From NCBI GenBank assembly GCA_018066965.1, contig JAGPVP010000118.1, positions 1-64,000 of the forward strand: 64,000 nt of DNA, given 5' to 3'. The DNA comes from Zhongshania sp. Lineage in GTDB: Bacteria; Pseudomonadota; Gammaproteobacteria; Pseudomonadales; Spongiibacteraceae. Position 1 is the first letter of the stretch; the number at the start of each line of letters is the position of its first letter. The notes beneath the pieces were generated by a model that was not told where the DNA came from, made no database searches, and was given only the letters and a program-made list of their open reading frames with translations. The position numbers and the translations under genes are program-made. Below are positions 15,126-26,561 of the stretch, piece after piece.

Positions 15126-16244
15126 ATGAGTGAAGAACCAACCCTGTCTCCAGACTTTGAAAACCAGGATATACGTCCGACGCCGGTACTGGATAATCCG
15201 GAAGAAACCCGTAGCAAGCTTGAGCAGTGGCTATCCGCTCAGCTCGGCAGCGACGTTAGCATTCCAAGCCTGACTGTGCCCGAGGGCACGGGCATGTCGA
15301 ATATCACCATGGTGTTTGATGCAACGCACGGCGGTGCGACTCACTCCTATGTCGCGCGTATCGAGCCCCGAGGCGATTATCTTGTTTTCCCTGAGTACGA
15401 CCTGGATATCCAATGCCAAGTCATTGATATGCTCAGCGCCGATACTGATCTGCCTGTTCCTGAGATTGTCGCCAAGGAATTAAGCGGTGCGGTTTTAGGT
15501 AAACCCTTTTACATCATGAAAAAAACCGAGGGTCTGATTCCGCCGGATATTCCCCCCTATCACATGGATGGCTGGCTTACCGAGCAGTCGCCAGAAACAC
15601 GCCGTCAGGTGTGGAATGCGGGTTTGAACCGCCTCGCTCAGGTCAGTCAGGTTGACATTAGTAAGCCCTCGATACGCGGTGTACTAAACGACTGCTCCCT
15701 TCCTGGAAATCTGGATGAGCAGCTGACTTACTGGGAGAACTATTACCAGTGGGCTTTTAACCGTGACGGTAAGTTTCTGCCACACGATGCGGCGGAGCGC
15801 ATTCTTAAATGGCTGCGAGAGCATCAACCTAAGGAGCAGGCTATTCGCCTGTGCTGGGGTGATTCCCGGATGGCCAATGTGATCTTTACCTCGGACAAGA
15901 CCGACGTGGCGGCGCTGTTGGATTGGGAAATGGTGGCGCTGGGTGACCCGCTGCAAGACCTCGCCTGGTGGATTTATATGGACGAGCTGTTTTGCCACGG
16001 CTTGGATTTTCCTCCACTGGAAGGTTTTCCTAGCCGAGCGGAATCGGTGCAGACGTGGGCGCAACAGACTGGTTACAGCGTTGAGCACCTTCACTATTAC
16101 CTGGTCTTTGCCGGTCTGCGATTTGCACTCCTGCTGGGGCGTATGGCGATTGGGCAAAATGGTCAGGATGCCATCAATAGCCACTTCAACCAGTGCTTTG
16201 AGGTGAAGTATCTCGAAAAAATTCTCTCTGAAATTTCGGCCTGA
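15126..16244 (+). CDS. ACAD10/11-type phosphotransferase (APH-fold kinase)
   Basis: The 372-residue protein has the aminoglycoside-phosphotransferase fold: SYVARIEPRG (ATP lysine replaced by Arg at 79), the catalytic loop WGDSRMAN (244–251), and the metal-binding LLDWEMVALGDP (264–275). The His of the usual HGD is Trp here. Related ACAD10/11-type kinases phosphorylate hydroxyacyl-CoAs, and other members sit in steroid or lipid operons; the substrate here is unknown. I prefer ATG 15126 (MSEEPTLSP); the earlier GTG at 15075 lies in the operator. It is followed 12 bp later by the next gene, so they form an operon. Confidence 0.75.
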   Translation: MSEEPTLSPDFENQDIRPTPVLDNPEETRSKLEQWLSAQLGSDVSIPSLTVPEGTGMSNITMVFDATHGGATHSYVARIEPRGDYLVFPEYDLDIQCQVIDMLSADTDLPVPEIVAKELSGAVLGKPFYIMKKTEGLIPPDIPPYHMDGWLTEQSPETRRQVWNAGLNRLAQVSQVDISKPSIRGVLNDCSLPGNLDEQLTYWENYYQWAFNRDGKFLPHDAAERILKWLREHQPKEQAIRLCWGDSRMANVIFTSDKTDVAALLDWEMVALGDPLQDLAWWIYMDELFCHGLDFPPLEGFPSRAESVQTWAQQTGYSVEHLHYYLVFAGLRFALLLGRMAIGQNGQDAINSHFNQCFEVKYLEKILSEISA

Positions 16245-16256
16245 GGACAGTCACAC

Positions 16257-17381
16257 ATGATTAGCAAACTGGACGACTACCCCGTACACCAAACCGCCGA
16301 GCCGATTTCACAAACGGCCGCGAGTGATCGTTTCACCTACGACCGCTTCTGGTATAACGGCCACGCCAAAGATGGCTCGTTTTATTTTGGTATTGGCTTG
16401 TGTCGTTACCCCAACCTCGGCATCGTCGATTGCAGCTTCAGTTTGGTGGTAGACGGAAAGCAATACGCCTTTCACGGTTCGCGTCGGGCATCCAATGAAC
16501 CCACCGATCTGGATGTTGGGCCGTTCAAGCTCACCATTCTTGAGCCCATGGGGCGCCACCGATTGGTGATTGAGGCCAACGAAACCAATATAGAGTGCGA
16601 TCTTGTTTTTACCCCTAAAACGGGCGTGATTCCTGAAGGCCGACAGACCCTGCGCAACGCCAGGCATTTGGTGATGGACGCGACCCGCATCGACCAGTTC
16701 GGGTCTTGGCAAGGTAGCATTCGCGTAGAAGGGCGCGAGCTAAAAGTTCATGCCGAAAATACCTTTGGGCTTAAAGATCGTTCTTGGGGAATTCGTCCAG
16801 TGGGCGCTTCTTATACGGGCGGCGCGCCGATCGATAATTTCCAGCCGCTGCACTTTATGTGGTTGCCGATTCACTGGGAAAACCGCTGCACTTTAGCGGG
16901 ATGGTTTGAAGACCAGAGCGGCTATCAATGGCATACCGATCAGGCCATTGTCCCGATTCACAGCAACCCGGAAAGCATTGAGATTAACGACCCTGCAATG
17001 GCGCTTTGGCAAGGCTGTGTTGGCCATCAGCTAAAGTTTAAGCCCGGAACCCGTCAGGCATTGTCGGGCACGTTCTTAATGAATAATAAAAATGGTGAGC
17101 AACTCGAGATCAGTGTTGAGCCGGTCATGCTGCACCGTATGAAAGGCTTGGGTTATATGCACCCGGAGTGGGGGCACGGGGTGTGGCAGGGTGAGTTGGC
17201 CATTGCTGGAGAAAGTTGGAATTGTGAGGATGCCAATCCCCTCGCCCTTGAAAACATCCATATACAGCAAACCGTCATCGCTCGTTGTGGTGATGAGGTG
17301 GGCTATGGTGTTCTTGAGCAGTTGCACATCGGCCCGCATGCGGAACACGGCTTTAATGATTGGTTTGACGGCGTCGAATAA
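16257..17381 (+). CDS. Conserved hypothetical protein partnered with the kinase-like gene
   Basis: The 374-residue protein has no signal peptide. It is beta-rich with many tryptophans, with features such as DRFWYNGHAKDGSFYFGIGLCRYP near residues 28–51, FGLKDRSWGIRPVG near 170–183 and the end MHPEWGHGVWQGE. These recall the lipocalin-like/CrtC-type (DUF7064/7065-like) proteins encoded beside kinase-like genes in lipid-degrading bacteria. I cannot assign a reaction. ATG is preceded by GAGGACAG. The tight spacing to the kinase-like gene points to a joint function. Confidence 0.6.
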   Translation: MISKLDDYPVHQTAEPISQTAASDRFTYDRFWYNGHAKDGSFYFGIGLCRYPNLGIVDCSFSLVVDGKQYAFHGSRRASNEPTDLDVGPFKLTILEPMGRHRLVIEANETNIECDLVFTPKTGVIPEGRQTLRNARHLVMDATRIDQFGSWQGSIRVEGRELKVHAENTFGLKDRSWGIRPVGASYTGGAPIDNFQPLHFMWLPIHWENRCTLAGWFEDQSGYQWHTDQAIVPIHSNPESIEINDPAMALWQGCVGHQLKFKPGTRQALSGTFLMNNKNGEQLEISVEPVMLHRMKGLGYMHPEWGHGVWQGELAIAGESWNCEDANPLALENIHIQQTVIARCGDEVGYGVLEQLHIGPHAEHGFNDWFDGVE

Positions 17382-17436
17382 TATTCTGGCCGATTACTAA
17401 TAGAGCTTAGGTTTTCACGCAGACATAGACTGAGTC

Positions 17437-17601
17437 TTGCTCGCCGGCACAGCGGCAAGCCTTGCTGCTTTGCAGGGCGAGCAAGGTGCGCCAATGTGGT
17501 TAAATGAGATTAGGCTGCCGCATGTGCAGATTGATCAAGCGGTAGTGATGGGGGGATTTAGAGCGACAATAGAGGCTCACATTTACCGTCATTCAAACTA
17601 G
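17437..17601 (+). pseudogene. C-terminal fragment of a second apbE copy
   Basis: The 55-codon frame without a start reads LLAGTAASLAALQGEQGAPMWLNEI..LPHVQIDQAVVMGG, clearly homologous to the end of the apbE product at 7605–8519 (LAGTAATVAMLQGEKGASAWLNEM..LPHLWIDQAGMLGG). The first bases, CTCGCCGGCACAGCGGCAA, are identical between the two copies. Only the last 40 or so residues remain, plus a new tail. It is a relic of a duplication or of a lost apbE locus. Confidence 0.8.
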
Positions 17602-17612
17602 GGGGCTTATAT

Positions 17613-18083
17613 ATGTTGGAAAATCATCATGCCTGTCAGTGCTCATGCGGGGAAACAACATTTTCCGTTCAAGGCGTGCCGCTTCTGCGCGCTTATTGCC
17701 ACTGCACAATTTGCCAAGAGTTTAACCAAGCTCCGTTTTCCGACATCAGTATTTACAGAGCCAAAGATGTGGTTCTGCCGAGTCCTGAGTCTCTTGAGTA
17801 CAAGGCGTATCGGCCACCACCAGCAGTTCAGCGTGGAAAGTGCAAAACTTGTGATACTCCCGCTGTGGAAGTGATGCAGATTTTTCCCTTGCCTAAACTG
17901 GTCATTGTTCCGACGGAAAATCTTCATAAAGATTGTATCGTTGAGCCGTCGCTGCATATGTTCTACAACAGTCGGGTGTCAGACATTGAAGATGAGTTGC
18001 CAAAGTTTAGTGGTTACTTGAAGAGCCAGATAGCATTTGGGCACAAATTAGTGGTGTCGATGCTGCGCGGTCGCGCTGTCTAA
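17613..18083 (+). CDS. GFA/CENP-V family zinc protein
   Basis: The 156-residue protein carries the zinc ligands of the GFA family: CQCSCGETTF (8–17), YCHCTICQEF (28–37) and a third pair CKTCD (76–80). The family includes glutathione-dependent formaldehyde-activating enzymes, but most members have no proven reaction. The C-terminus is longer and less typical (MFYNSRVSDIEDELPKFSGYL). ATG follows GGGGGC and a 10-base gap. No linked pathway genes. Confidence 0.75.
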   Translation: MLENHHACQCSCGETTFSVQGVPLLRAYCHCTICQEFNQAPFSDISIYRAKDVVLPSPESLEYKAYRPPPAVQRGKCKTCDTPAVEVMQIFPLPKLVIVPTENLHKDCIVEPSLHMFYNSRVSDIEDELPKFSGYLKSQIAFGHKLVVSMLRGRAV

Positions 18084-18306
18084 AATCAGTTATATCCAGA
18101 AGTCCAGCGCCGAGTGATACCGAGCACTTAAATACTGCGGCAGTAATTCCACCTTGCCGCAATTCACCTTGGCTTTCCCGGACAATCGGTGGCACAGCTT
18201 ACCAATATGAGTAATTGTTGTGTGGTGCATACTGGGCTATAAAATAAGTTCAGTACGCCTCATTGCATACCGCCGTTGGCGGTGCGTGGGGCCTCAGGAG
18301 TACCCC

Positions 18307-20766
18307 ATGCGCGGTTTTAGCTTAGCCAATAGTTTACTTTTCTCTGGGTTGTTATCCCTTGCCGCCTGCGGTGGTGGGAGCAGTGGCAATCCGCAGGGCG
18401 GTAGTAGCGGCACGCCGAACGGGGGCAATAGCGGTTCACAGGAAGAGTTCTTTCAAACCCGTTTGCAAACCGCGTCTGGCTTTTGTCGCACCTGTCATAT
18501 TCCCGGCGGGGTGGCAGATACCGCCGACGGCGATGGTTTGATGCTGTCTAGCAATACCGCGGATGACTTCCGACTGCTGCGCGCTTCATGGGAGACCTTG
18601 GGCGGTGGCGTAGAGACTAGCCCGCTGTTAATTGAGCCCAGTGACCCTAGCGAACCGCATAGCGGCGGTAAGCCGTGGCCGGCGGGAAGTCAGCCCTATG
18701 GGGCGATGCGCATGTTGCTGGCGTGTTGGGATAGTCCAGATAGCTGTAGCTTGAGTGGCGGTGGTAGTGGCCCAGCTCCTAATTTAGAGCCGCTGCTGGG
18801 CAGTGCGCGTGGCGGCCATGTTTGGTTTGATTACTGCGCTGCAGACGATAACGGTAATCCTCGTCCTGACAGCGCGCTGTTACCCCCTGACCCACGTTCG
18901 CTGGTGCAGCCTGGCATAAGTAACGGCAAAGCGGTGGCCTTTAATGCATTTTGGAAGGATTGCCATATTGATCCTGAGTTAGTGGGCGAAAGGCCTCACC
19001 CAGAAACCTGCGGCCAATTGCGCGAGAGTTACGCCAAGGGCGCACCGATTATGGAAGGCAATGGCCAGCTGGGTGCGGCGACGACGTTTGCGGGTCAGCA
19101 GCCGCACGGTTTGTCGGCTATTAGTGCCGATCAATACAATATGATGTGGTTGCTTTGGGGCTTGCCGGGTCGCCCCGATAATTTCGATCAGTTAGTTGCC
19201 GAGCGCCACGGCTTCGGCCCCGTTTTGAGCGGCCCAGATGCACCTCGCAACCCTTACCCTTTGCAGGGCGAAGATCCCAATTTAAGCAATGGTGGCTCTG
19301 GTACCTTGCCGCAGGGTTTAACCCAAACACGTAATAACGATGGCAGCTACAGCGGCTATATTGCGGCCAACTGCCAAGGCTGTCACAGCACGCCGGTGGA
19401 AACCGCCGACGGTCTTGATTACCACTACGGTGCAGGTGGTGGCTTGCTGGATGCCAGTACCTCTGCACGTGACTTTGGTGCTTTGGGCGGTGCGGGAACG
19501 TTAATTATTGATCGCGCAGGTTTTGGTGGACGGGTTCGCGGTACCAATAATGCGCAGTTTGCCAATGTGCTGGCGCTGCTAGGTAGTTTTGAAAACCCTG
19601 ACCCGATCTCGTTTGGGCAGATCCTTAATAATGGCTCGACTGCCACTGGTGATACGCCGGCATGGTGGAACGTTGGGCATCGGCCAGTAAAGTTTGTGGA
19701 TGCGATGTTCTCTGGCGACGCGGTGCGAGTGGATTTTGCACTTTATTATCCGCTGCTTGATAAAAACCCGTTGATCGACGGCGAGGCTCCCGGCATTTTT
19801 GATATGGAGCGTGTTGATCAGTGGATGAGTGAAAACGTTCAGTACGGCGACCACTGGATTATGGCGCAGAAGTCACCAGAGTACCCCGGCGAGATTGACG
19901 AGCCATTGGCAGAGCAGGGCGCGGTGTTGTTTCACACAAAAAACTTGTGGGCTGGGAACATTAATAATGCGGTGCAACAACCGGCTGAAGGCAATGGCAG
20001 TTGTGCGGGGTGCCACGGCGCTTACTCGCCGCGTTACGTAAATGATACAAGTTATTTGGCAAGTCCCGCTTTGGAGGGCATGGCGAGTTACATCACTCCC
20101 ATCGATATTATTGACACTGATCGCGTTCGTTTAGACACGTTTAACGAAGGCACAAACCAGGGCTTATCTGGCACGTTTGTGGGCTATCCTGAAACCGCCG
20201 ATACCGCGCAGGATTGCCGTGTTCAGAATATGGAATCGTTGCGTAACGGTCGCCCCAAAGGATATGCCGCGCCGCCGCTCTACGGTGTTTGGGCAACCGC
20301 ACCCTATTTGCATAATGGTTCTGTGCCAACGGTGGCGGCCGTGTTGGATTCAACTTCACGTCCGGCAATTTGGCGCAGAGTGTCTAAACCCGCCCGGGCC
20401 GATCAGCAAGGCCAAGTGGTAATGGGTTTTGATTACAATTTTGCCCGCGCCTACGACCAGCAGAATATGGGCTGGGATTACGACGAGTTAGCGTGCGGTG
20501 GTGATAACACCTTGCCCTATTTAGATTGCACGCCGCTTGATCCGCTGGTGGATACCATTTTGCAAATACCGGTAAATTCACTGTTTTCTAATCTTTTATT
20601 GAGTTGGAATATTACTAATCCGCCAATACTGAGTAATCAGGACGTAGAGAGCCGAAAGATTTACAACACCGCGATGTTTAGCCAAGGTAATGGCGGGCAC
20701 GTGTTTAGCGATGTATTAAATGACGCCGAGCGCAAAGCTATTATTGAATACTTGAAAACCCTTTAA
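18307..20766 (+). CDS. Tri-haem c-type cytochrome lipoprotein, di-haem peroxidase-like C-terminus
   Basis: From ATG 18307 (AGGAG six bases upstream) the product is 819 residues. It has a lipoprotein signal ending LSLAAC (Cys 21) and a Gly/Ser linker, then three CXXCH haem sites: CRTCH (60), CQGCH (356) and CAGCH (566). The C-terminal part YAAPPLYGVWATAPYLHNGS is typical of the MauG/cytochrome c peroxidase superfamily, where it surrounds a second haem. Expected place: periplasmic side of a membrane, most likely the outer membrane, with an electron-transfer or oxidative role. The substrate is not evident. It stands alone, ended by a strong terminator. Confidence 0.75.
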   Translation: MRGFSLANSLLFSGLLSLAACGGGSSGNPQGGSSGTPNGGNSGSQEEFFQTRLQTASGFCRTCHIPGGVADTADGDGLMLSSNTADDFRLLRASWETLGGGVETSPLLIEPSDPSEPHSGGKPWPAGSQPYGAMRMLLACWDSPDSCSLSGGGSGPAPNLEPLLGSARGGHVWFDYCAADDNGNPRPDSALLPPDPRSLVQPGISNGKAVAFNAFWKDCHIDPELVGERPHPETCGQLRESYAKGAPIMEGNGQLGAATTFAGQQPHGLSAISADQYNMMWLLWGLPGRPDNFDQLVAERHGFGPVLSGPDAPRNPYPLQGEDPNLSNGGSGTLPQGLTQTRNNDGSYSGYIAANCQGCHSTPVETADGLDYHYGAGGGLLDASTSARDFGALGGAGTLIIDRAGFGGRVRGTNNAQFANVLALLGSFENPDPISFGQILNNGSTATGDTPAWWNVGHRPVKFVDAMFSGDAVRVDFALYYPLLDKNPLIDGEAPGIFDMERVDQWMSENVQYGDHWIMAQKSPEYPGEIDEPLAEQGAVLFHTKNLWAGNINNAVQQPAEGNGSCAGCHGAYSPRYVNDTSYLASPALEGMASYITPIDIIDTDRVRLDTFNEGTNQGLSGTFVGYPETADTAQDCRVQNMESLRNGRPKGYAAPPLYGVWATAPYLHNGSVPTVAAVLDSTSRPAIWRRVSKPARADQQGQVVMGFDYNFARAYDQQNMGWDYDELACGGDNTLPYLDCTPLDPLVDTILQIPVNSLFSNLLLSWNITNPPILSNQDVESRKIYNTAMFSQGNGGHVFSDVLNDAERKAIIEYLKTL

Positions 20767-20790
20767 GGTTTCTGAAAATGAAGGAGTAGT

Positions 20791-20826
20791 AAAAAGCCAC
20801 TTAGCGATTAACTAAGTGGCTTTTTT
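20791..20826. terminator. Bidirectional intrinsic terminator
   Basis: AAAAAGCCACTTAG and CTAAGTGGCTTTTTT form a 13–14-bp perfect stem around CGATTAA, with A-run and T-run on either side. It serves the cytochrome gene on plus and probably fadH (ending at 20895) on minus. Confidence 0.9.
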
Positions 20827-20894
20827 GAACGCTAGAAAGAGGGCGTTACTTCCCTGAGCAGCGGCAAGGTGCGAGCCCTTTTTAAATTACTTTC

Positions 20895-23339
<2,445 letters not shown>

Positions 23340-24695
23340 ATGTCAGTGACTCAGCACGTTGATATAGAACAATTTATGGAAGGGGTTGTTAGACGGAATC
23401 CAGGTGAAGTCGAGTTTCATCAGGCCGTCTACGAAGTTGCGGTTGATATCTTCGATTTTATACGTGATAAGCCTATTTACCACGAGGCACAAATTTTGCG
23501 CCGTATCACTGAGCCAGATCGTGTAGTTTCTTTTCGTGTGTGCTGGGAAGACGACGCGGGCAATGTCAGGGTGCAGCGGGGCTATCGAGTACAAAATAAT
23601 AATTCCATCGGCCCCTACAAGGGCGGTCTGCGCTTCCACAAAAGTGTCAATCAAAATATTTTGAAGTTTCTCGCTTTCGAGCAAACCTTTAAGAATAGTT
23701 TAACTGGCTTGCCAATGGGCGGCGGAAAGGGCGGCTCTGATTTTGATCCCAAGGGAAAATCGGATCGCGAAATCATGCGGTTTTGTCAGTCGTTTATGAC
23801 CGAGCTATATCGTCATGTGGGTGAGGACACGGATATTCCCGCAGGTGACATTGGTGTGGGCGCACGCGAGATCGGCTATATGTTCGGCCAATATAAGCGC
23901 ATTACCAATCGCTATGTTGGTGTGTTGACGGGTAAGGGCTTGGAGTGGGGCGGTAGTTTGGTTCGCAAAGAATCCACAGGCTACGGTGTGGTGTACTTTT
24001 TAGACCATATGTTTAAGCAAGACAAAGATACAATTGATGGCAAAGTTGTTGCGATTTCGGGAGCGGGTAATGTGGCAACACATGCTGCAGAGAAGGCAAT
24101 TCAACTCGGCGCCAAGGTTATCACCATGTCTGATTCAACTGGCTTTGTTCACGACCCAGATGGATTTAGTCATGAAAAAATTCAATGGATAGTCGATCAA
24201 AAACGTCAGGGCCGTGGCAGTTTGGCAGCTTACACTGAGGTGTATTCTGGTGCTCGTTTTTATACGGGAGAACGGCCGTGGTCTGTAGTGTGCGATGTTG
24301 CGATGCCCTGCGCTACGCAAAATGAACTGAACCAGGACGAAGCTAAAGTTCTACTGAAAAATGGCGTGAAGGCCGTGGTTGAGGGCGCGAATATGCCCTG
24401 TAGCAACGATGCTATTGCGGTGCTGCGTAGTGCGCGAATTTTATTTGGGCCGGCCAAGGCCGCTAACGCGGGTGGCGTGGCTGTATCTGGATTAGAAATG
24501 AGCCAAAACAGTACGCGAATTAGTCTAAAAGAAGAGGCGCTGCAGGGAATGCTGCGTGAAATTATGGGGAATATTCATAAGAATTGTTTGGAGTTTGCGG
24601 TGCAAGAAGATGGCTATGTTGATTATGCCAAGGGCGCTAATATAGCGGGCTTTAAGAAAGTCGCCAATGCAATGTTAGCGTTTGGAATATTGTGA
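23340..24695 (+). CDS. gdhA: NADP-specific glutamate dehydrogenase
   Basis: The 451-residue enzyme makes glutamate from 2-oxoglutarate and ammonia. It shows NNSIGPYKGGLRFH (substrate site), KNSLTGLPMGGGKGGSDFDP (catalytic lysine in GGGKGG), PAGDIGVGAREIGYM, and the nucleotide-binding ISGAGNVATHAAEKA with the S-rather-than-acidic end (MSDSTG) typical of NADP use. Length about 450 is that of the hexameric class. AGGA lies six bases before ATG. Confidence 0.93.
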   Translation: MSVTQHVDIEQFMEGVVRRNPGEVEFHQAVYEVAVDIFDFIRDKPIYHEAQILRRITEPDRVVSFRVCWEDDAGNVRVQRGYRVQNNNSIGPYKGGLRFHKSVNQNILKFLAFEQTFKNSLTGLPMGGGKGGSDFDPKGKSDREIMRFCQSFMTELYRHVGEDTDIPAGDIGVGAREIGYMFGQYKRITNRYVGVLTGKGLEWGGSLVRKESTGYGVVYFLDHMFKQDKDTIDGKVVAISGAGNVATHAAEKAIQLGAKVITMSDSTGFVHDPDGFSHEKIQWIVDQKRQGRGSLAAYTEVYSGARFYTGERPWSVVCDVAMPCATQNELNQDEAKVLLKNGVKAVVEGANMPCSNDAIAVLRSARILFGPAKAANAGGVAVSGLEMSQNSTRISLKEEALQGMLREIMGNIHKNCLEFAVQEDGYVDYAKGANIAGFKKVANAMLAFGIL

Positions 24696-24763
24696 AAATA
24701 AAAAAAGCGCCGCAAGAGATATTTTCTGACGACATTTATTGATGTGCGATATCTCAAAAAAAG

Positions 24764-24792
24764 GGCCAGTGAGCAATGCGCTCGCTGACCAC
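24764..24792. terminator. Hairpin between gdhA and the lipoprotein gene
   Basis: CCAGTGAGC and GCTCGCTGACC form a stem of about 8 bp (one G·T) around AATGC between two converging genes. Another weaker pairing (GAGATAT / ATATCTC, then AAAAAAA) lies just before it. Probably serves both directions. Confidence 0.5.
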
Positions 24793-24818
24793 TTTTAAAA
24801 GTGACACTGCGAAAAATA

Positions 24819-25808
24819 CTATCGCGCTGCGGCTAAGGCACCGAGGACGCGTTTATTGGCTTCAGTCAGTGCTGCGCTTGCTTTGACCTTATACTCACCT
24901 GGGTTGGCGACAACACTGATTTCTTTAGTGCTTGAAGTGCCGCCACTGACAGCGCCCAACACCGATGAAAACACGTTGGCGGCCTTTTGCATGCCACTGG
25001 TCGAGTCTTCGCTTGTACCGTAGCCGCCAGGAATAACGACCGGCGCCTTAATGTGTACGGCACCGTTGGGGTGGCTGAAGGTACTGTTAACGCCCCGCAT
25101 AAAGTCTATGCCCGAGCCAGGAGTAACGTGAACACCTTGGCCAACGCTGACTTCTGCAGAATACTCCGCGCCTTTAATATTTGAGTAGGAATTGGATTTG
25201 TAGTCAGTTTCACTGCCAAAGTAGACGAAATGTACCGTGTAATTAACATTGAGAATAGGTGTGCTCAATTGGTTGGCCACGTCATAGGCTTCGTATGGCG
25301 TGCCGCCACCAATAGCTCTGCCCATTAGGGTGCGTCCGCTTGGTGCAAACGTTGCGTCTTCACGGCTGCCGCCGGTGATCATTTTAAAAGACGAGGTGTT
25401 TTTTATAGGGCTGGCTTCTTGTTTAATTTTTTGCCATGTGGTGTTGCCGGTTAGCGCGCTTTCGTCGGCAATGGTGTAGCCATTACTTTTTAGGCCAGCG
25501 ATGAAATCTTGGTAAGCAGCGTCAGTGACGGCTTGCATAGCGTCATCCGGAACACCGGTTAAAGTCGCTTTCATACTGCTGCTAGCATAGCCAGTGTCAC
25601 TGCTAAACATTCCGCTCTTGGCGGTGGCAGAGGTTTTGTCGAAGGTGATAAAGGTGACGCGGAAGTCGCCTATTAGCACTTTGTTTTGTCCTGCGAAAAC
25701 TGCTGCATTCGTTAGAGCGATGGGCTCAACGGCTTTTGGGCTGCCGCCGATACCGGCGCAAGCGCTAATTAGCGTGAGAATCACGGCTGAGAAAAGTATT
25801 TTTTTCAT
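24819..25808 (-). CDS. Lipoprotein of unknown function
   Basis: The 329-residue product starts MKKILFSAVILTLISACAG: signal peptide and lipobox LISAC with Cys 17. The mature protein is Ser/Thr/Gly-rich without obvious repeats, with a predicted mixed fold (GQNKVLIGDFRVTFITFDK; YTVHFVYFGSETDYKSNSY). I do not recognise the family. It is a single gene, expected to be anchored to the inner or outer membrane. A GGGACTCG stretch precedes the ATG instead of a strong ribosome-binding site. Confidence 0.65.
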   Translation of the reverse strand: MKKILFSAVILTLISACAGIGGSPKAVEPIALTNAAVFAGQNKVLIGDFRVTFITFDKTSATAKSGMFSSDTGYASSSMKATLTGVPDDAMQAVTDAAYQDFIAGLKSNGYTIADESALTGNTTWQKIKQEASPIKNTSSFKMITGGSREDATFAPSGRTLMGRAIGGGTPYEAYDVANQLSTPILNVNYTVHFVYFGSETDYKSNSYSNIKGAEYSAEVSVGQGVHVTPGSGIDFMRGVNSTFSHPNGAVHIKAPVVIPGGYGTSEDSTSGMQKAANVFSSVLGAVSGGTSSTKEISVVANPGEYKVKASAALTEANKRVLGALAAAR

Positions 25809-25971
25809 GGGGGACTCGTAATTTTTTAGGGGTTGTTATTTTAGGAGGCCGGGTTTGCGTGGGTAACCCCTTAATTAGGGGGGTAAAGGTAAGCTTTTGG
25901 GTCTGTGAGCGATACAGTGCCCAGTTGGCATTCTGGTGTAAGGGCGAAGTTATAACCCCCCCACCCAATAA

Positions 25972-26313
25972 TTACTGACTTTTCTTTACGAACTCAGACT
26001 TTAGCATCATTGGGCCGATACCTTTGATGTTGCAATCAATGTTGTGGTCGCCCTCTACTAGACGGCCAATTTTCACTTTGGTACCGATTTTGGCGGTGTT
26101 TGACGTACCCTTAATTTTAAGGTCTTTGATGAGTGTTACATAGTCGCCGTCGGCTAAAATATTGCCGTTAGCATCTTTGATAATAAGTTCGTTTCCCGTC
26201 GCCACTTCTTCATTCGGGTTCCACTCAAATCCGCATTCGGGGCAAGATAATAGAGATTGGACTTCGTACACATAGTTCGATTCACATTTTGGGCATGGCG
26301 GTAAGTCGCTCAT
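25972..26313 (-). CDS. yjdM: YjdM/PhnA-type zinc-ribbon protein
   Basis: The 113-residue protein begins [18 protein letters not shown] and has a second knuckle CPECGFEW, a four-cysteine zinc ribbon, followed by the SH3-like PhnA domain ([18 protein letters not shown]...[15 protein letters not shown]). The family was named PhnA (alkylphosphonate utilisation) but the E. coli protein has no proven phosphonate role. ATG is preceded by AGGAGATAA. It is the last of three minus-strand genes starting with the SulP transporter. Confidence 0.88.
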   Translation of the reverse strand: MSDLPPCPKCESNYVYEVQSLLSCPECGFEWNPNEEVATGNELIIKDANGNILADGDYVTLIKDLKIKGTSNTAKIGTKVKIGRLVEGDHNIDCNIKGIGPMMLKSEFVKKSQ

Positions 26314-26330
26314 TATTTATCTCCTGAAAT

Positions 26331-26561
26331 TTATAAAAAAACGGTGAAATCACTAAGGCCAAGCGATTTAATTAATGGGATTAGTGTATTTATATCTTCG
26401 GTGACGATTGGTGTGTCGTCGTTGTCGGCAAACACAAAGGATTTACTCTGCTTGTCGAAGAGCATCACAAACCACTGTGCTTGATTGCCGGGTTTAATTC
26501 TTACCTGTGCCTCTATCCATGCGCTTGCTTTGCCTAGCGCAATTGCATTATCTAGCTTCAT
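26331..26561 (-). CDS. Small conserved protein of unknown function
   Basis: A 76-residue, soluble, acidic protein (MKLDNAIALGKASAWIEAQ ... DINTLIPLIKSLGLSDFTVFL). It starts within the end of the SulP gene (14-nt overlap) and lies 17 bp before yjdM, so it belongs to the same transcript. GGAGCATTAT gives a ribosome-binding site. No known domain; its position suggests a partner of the transporter, which is only an inference. Confidence 0.6.
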   Translation of the reverse strand: MKLDNAIALGKASAWIEAQVRIKPGNQAQWFVMLFDKQSKSFVFADNDDTPIVTEDINTLIPLIKSLGLSDFTVFL

